NCBI RefSeq assembly: GCF_018780385.1
Contig: NZ_JADMJO010000013.1
Coordinates: 1 to 64,000, forward strand
From: Hydrogenophaga sp.
Lineage (GTDB): Bacteria; Pseudomonadota; Gammaproteobacteria; Burkholderiales; Burkholderiaceae_C
Reading direction: 5' to 3'
DNA length: 64,000 nucleotides
Shown here piece by piece: positions 60,943-64,000 of this stretch. How positions within the stretch are numbered: position 1 is the first letter of the stretch; each line of letters begins with the position of its first letter. The notes under the pieces are model-generated. The model saw only the letters and a program-made list of their open reading frames with translations, ran no database searches and was not told where the DNA came from. A program made the position numbers and the translations under genes.

Positions 60943-61452
60943 ATGGAAACACTCGACAAGTTCGACATCACCATCCTGCAAGAACTGCAAAGTGACGGCC
61001 GCCTCACCAATGCCGAGCTCGCCCAGCGCGTGGGCTTGTCGGCCGCGCCCTGCTGGCGGCGCGTGCGCGCTCTGGAAGAGGCGGGGTTCATCCGGGGCTA
61101 CCGCGCCGAAATCGACCGCGAAAAGATCGGCCTGGGCGTGCTCGCCTTCGTGCGCCTGGACGCCGACCGCAACAGCGGCGACGTCACACGCAGCCTGGAG
61201 AACGCGATTCGCGGCATCCCCGAGGTGGTGTCCTGCCACTACATCAGCGGCTCTGGCACCTTCGAACTGCAGGTGGTCAGCCGCGATCTCAACCATTTCA
61301 GCCAGTTCGCCCGCGAAGTGCTGATCAATTTGCCCAACGTGAAAGACCTGCACACCAGCTTTTCGCTCGGAGAAGTGAAATCGGGCAGTGCACTTCCGTT
61401 GTCGCACCTGTTGGCCAAAAGTACGAGCACGGCAAAGAAGCCAGGAACTTGA
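60943..61452 (+). CDS. Lrp/AsnC-family transcriptional regulator
   Basis: LDKFDITILQELQSDGRLTNAELAQRVGLSAAPCWRRVRALEEAGFIRGYRAEID. Confidence 0.95.
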   Translation: METLDKFDITILQELQSDGRLTNAELAQRVGLSAAPCWRRVRALEEAGFIRGYRAEIDREKIGLGVLAFVRLDADRNSGDVTRSLENAIRGIPEVVSCHYISGSGTFELQVVSRDLNHFSQFAREVLINLPNVKDLHTSFSLGEVKSGSALPLSHLLAKSTSTAKKPGT

Positions 61453-61652
61453 ACATTTTTGCAACCATTCATCTAATCTTTTCGGCCGTTGGGTAACAAA
61501 GTCGCCGTAAGTTGTTGAGATATGTGAATTTTTTCCGATTCTTTTCTTGCCATCATTCGTGTCGTTTCGTAACATTGGGCCATCAACCCCCGTGGAGCAG
61601 GTACCTGAAAGTGCTCAGCCCACACTTCTCACTTCCATTTGAAGGAAACGTC

Positions 61653-62246
61653 GTGAATAAAGCCCTGCTGCTCAAAACCACCTTGGCCCTGGCTCTGGCA
61701 ACCCCGTTGCTGGCCTCGGCCGAGTCGCAGCTCATCGTCGGCGGCACCGCCAGCGCGGTCGCACGCCTGGATTTCCGCGTCGTCGTTCCCCGGGTGCTGT
61801 TCCTCGGCGTGGGTGCCGGTGCCGGCAGCCTCGCCGACAACGCCACGATCGACACGGTGACGTTCGACTACACCACCAACCCCGCTGCCGTAGGCACCGG
61901 TGCAGCCGCTGGCGCCATCACCGGCAACGTCGTGCCGGTGCGCGTCGTGGGCAACAACGGTCAGGTGAGCCTGGCTGCTTCCACCACGGGCGCATTGACC
62001 AACCTTGCTGGCGATACCATCCCCTGGTCCGAGATCACAGCGACCACCAGCCTGGCCGCACTGCCCAGTCCCATCATCCCCAACACGGGCGCGGGCACGG
62101 CCCGCGACGTGACGCTCTCTTCGGGCACCAAGGTCACCGACCGTGCAGCCAATTGGACCTTCAGCTACGCCAACACGGCGGTGGTGGCTCCGGGCACCTA
62201 CGGCACGACCAATGGTCGCGTGACCTACACCGCCGCCATGCCCTGA
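61653..62246 (+). CDS. Exported beta-rich pilin-like protein
   Basis: GTG start with GAAGGAA RBS; signal peptide VNKALLLKTTLALALATPLLASA; C-terminus WTFSYANTAVVAPGTYGTTNGRVTYTAAMP shared with the next gene. Confidence 0.72.
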   Translation: MNKALLLKTTLALALATPLLASAESQLIVGGTASAVARLDFRVVVPRVLFLGVGAGAGSLADNATIDTVTFDYTTNPAAVGTGAAAGAITGNVVPVRVVGNNGQVSLAASTTGALTNLAGDTIPWSEITATTSLAALPSPIIPNTGAGTARDVTLSSGTKVTDRAANWTFSYANTAVVAPGTYGTTNGRVTYTAAMP

Positions 62247-62267
62247 GGTCGCAAGGGAGACCTTGAG

Positions 62268-62329
62268 ATGGCGGAACACCCGCCGTCGGCCTCACGGAGG
62301 GTTTGCAACGGGCAACCCTCCGTCGCCAT
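62268..62329 (+). repeat. Nested hairpin between the two pilin-like genes
   Basis: Outer ATGGCG (62268-62273)/CGCCAT (62324-62329); inner CGGAGGGTT (62295-62303)/AACCCTCCG (62314-62322). Confidence 0.65.
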
Positions 62330-62405
62330 TTAAGGCCCCTGCCTTGCACCTCGACACCGGCCTCCCGGGGGGCCTTTTCTGGACAGCCGCAGCGACACTG
62401 ACATC

Positions 62406-63059
62406 ATGAAGCGCAAGCCCCGCTCCAGCACGGCACACACTGCAGTGAACCTCTGCGTGGCGTTGCTGTGCGTGGCGGAGATGGCCTCTGCCCGCGCCTG
62501 GTCGTTGAACATCACTTCAGGCAGCCGGCGCCTGTTTCTCCATGTCGGCAACGGCGCGCTCAGTGGCTCCAGTGGCACGCTGAATGGGACTGCGGGCACC
62601 AGCGGCGCCATCAACCTGGTGCAGGTCTCGGTGCCGGTGGCGCTGTTGGGCAACGGAACAGCCTTGGCCATGACCAGCAACAGCACCCAATCCACCAGCC
62701 TGTATGGCGACGGCAACAACACCTGCCCGACCCCCGCCAACGCGCTGATGATCGGTGCCGGGTACCGCCGCAACAACGGCTCGGCCAACGCCACGTTGAC
62801 CGTCAATTCCAGCACCAGCTTGACCAACGGCAGTGACACCATTCCGTTCACCGAAATCAGCTGGACAGTCTCAGCTCCGGGCAGCGGTGTACCCAACGTG
62901 ATCCCCGCTGGCACCTTCAACGGCGGCACGCAGACCCTGGCCACGGTGCCAGGCAACACCTACCTCGAAAACTGCCACACCTACAGCTACGCCAACAGCG
63001 CGGTGCGCCCGGCGGGCACCTACAACGGCCGAGTGACCTACACCCTCAGCAGCCCATGA
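62406..63059 (+). CDS. Exported beta-rich pilin-like protein, paralogue of the preceding gene
   Basis: Signal-like N-terminus; DTIPFTEISW and HTYSYANSAVRPAGTYNGRVTYTLSSP resemble DTIPWSEI and SYANTAVVAPGTY..NGRVTYTAAMP of 61653-62246. Confidence 0.72.
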   Translation: MKRKPRSSTAHTAVNLCVALLCVAEMASARAWSLNITSGSRRLFLHVGNGALSGSSGTLNGTAGTSGAINLVQVSVPVALLGNGTALAMTSNSTQSTSLYGDGNNTCPTPANALMIGAGYRRNNGSANATLTVNSSTSLTNGSDTIPFTEISWTVSAPGSGVPNVIPAGTFNGGTQTLATVPGNTYLENCHTYSYANSAVRPAGTYNGRVTYTLSSP

Positions 63060-63517
63060 TCCTGCTCAAACACCTCGTCACGATGGTGGTCTGCACATTC
63101 ATGACTGCCACAGCCTGGGCCAACCCACATCGGCTGGACGATTCGCTGAGCCACACCGTGCCTCCCAATGTGCAGATGCAATGGCTGCCGTTGACGCCGG
63201 GTCAGTCTTTCGCGGGCGGCATGGAAGCCTGGCTGCGCGTCAACATCCGCCTAGATACCCGCGACTGGGCCGGGCGCAGGGGGCGCATCTACATGGTGCT
63301 CTCGCGCGACCAGAGCTCCAACGTCGAAGCCGTCTGGACCACCCAAGGGCGCCTGCAGCCCGGGCGCCTTGTCTCGGGTGAACGCTCCCTGGTCTTCGCC
63401 GGCACGATCCCCGGCGCCACCCTGGACGACCAGATGCAGGTGCGCCTTCGTTCTAATGCCGACTGGCAGTCCAACAGCCGGCGCCTGAATTTCCACTTCG
63501 AACTGGATGTCGACTGA
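63056..63517 (+). CDS. Small exported protein of unknown function in the putative appendage locus
   Basis: Signal peptide MILLKHLVTMVVCTFMTATAWA; overlaps preceding stop (ATGA). Confidence 0.65.
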   Translation: MILLKHLVTMVVCTFMTATAWANPHRLDDSLSHTVPPNVQMQWLPLTPGQSFAGGMEAWLRVNIRLDTRDWAGRRGRIYMVLSRDQSSNVEAVWTTQGRLQPGRLVSGERSLVFAGTIPGATLDDQMQVRLRSNADWQSNSRRLNFHFELDVD

Positions 63518-63524
63518 ATCCGCC

Positions 63525-64000
63525 ATGCCACATGCGCACCTGAGAGCATTCTTCGCCCTGCGCCATGCATTGCCGGGATGGGTGTGCACCGGTGCCCTCG
63601 CTGTCTTGCCGACCAGCATCCAGGCGCAGGGCTTCGCCGCCTACATCACGCCGCCGCGATTCGAGGTGCAGGCCACGCCCGGCCAATCACTGCGCCAAGT
63701 GCTGGAGATCCAGCACGTGGGGTCGCAGAAGGGCAACTACCGCATCTACACCAGCGACTGGACACTGCAGTCCGACAACTCCGTCACCTTCAGCGACGAG
63801 CTCGCTGCGGACAGCTGCCGGCCCTGGGTGGCGATCGAGCGGCGTGAACTCACGATCGAGCCCGGCGCGCGCTACCGCTACCGCTTCGAGATCACGCCTC
63901 CGCCCGGCACGCCGGCGCGCGAGTGCCGCTTTGCGATCATGGTGGAGGGACTGGACCCCGCTCGGGTTCAGGGCAGCTTCAACTTTCCAGTCGGTGGCCG
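63525..64000 (+). CDS. Putative PapD-like periplasmic chaperone, N-terminal part (truncated by window end; absent from the ORF track)
   Basis: My translation MPHAHLRAFFALRHALPGWVCTGALAVLPTSIQAQGFAAYITPPRFEVQATPGQSLRQVLEIQHVGSQKGNYRIYTSDWTLQSDNSVTFSDELAADSCRPWVAIERRELTIEPGARYRYRFEITPPPGTPARECRFAIMVEG...; Ig-like chaperone pattern, open at the window end. Confidence 0.72.
   Translation, partial: MPHAHLRAFFALRHALPGWVCTGALAVLPTSIQAQGFAAYITPPRFEVQATPGQSLRQVLEIQHVGSQKGNYRIYTSDWTLQSDNSVTFSDELAADSCRPWVAIERRELTIEPGARYRYRFEITPPPGTPARECRFAIMVEGLDPARVQGSFNFPVGG

Overview
High-GC proteobacterial chromosome segment. Gene content and intergenic repeats suggest Burkholderiales/Comamonadaceae; this is inference, since no 16S gene is present. 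Left to right: (1) the 3' end of a marC-like gene; (2) a minus-strand homoprotocatechuate (4-hydroxyphenylacetate) meta-cleavage operon, hpaR-hpaG1-hpaG2-hpaE-hpaD-hpaF-hpaH-hpaI, with a class II aldolase and a ketopantoate-reductase-like gene at its 3' end; (3) a nitronate monooxygenase-like gene divergent from hpaR; (4) a first glycan locus at 9.9-18.3 kb, tightly overlapping, which looks like an expanded GtrA/GtrB/GT-C three-component periplasmic glycan-modification system with WbqC, NeuD-like, beta-propeller, methyltransferase and RffA/WecE-like genes; (5) a housekeeping block (J-domain protein, radA, ilvE, zinc-finger protein); (6) a large O-antigen/polysaccharide locus at 22.6-46.4 kb (rmlB, wzz, rmlD, rmlA, rmlC, wbpA/B/D/E-like, wzx, wzy-like, wbpG-hisH-hisF, fnlA/B/C-like, glycosyltransferases, a PglC-like initiating transferase, wbpM) ending in a strong hairpin; (7) a two-component system, AmpG-like MFS protein, M48 protease, DUF1631 protein, yajC-secD-secF, a fused indolepyruvate ferredoxin oxidoreductase and a divergent Lrp/AsnC regulator; (8) at the right edge, the start of a probable divergent chaperone-usher-type surface appendage locus with two paralogous pilin-like proteins, cut by the window end. 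No rRNA, tRNA, CRISPR array, transposase or prophage was recognised. Best candidates for a new system are the GtrABX-like amino-sugar decoration cassette (9.9-18.3 kb) and the pilin-like/chaperone locus (61.6-64.0 kb). Two repeat-like structured intergenic elements (5158-5261 and 48036-48103) are also notable.
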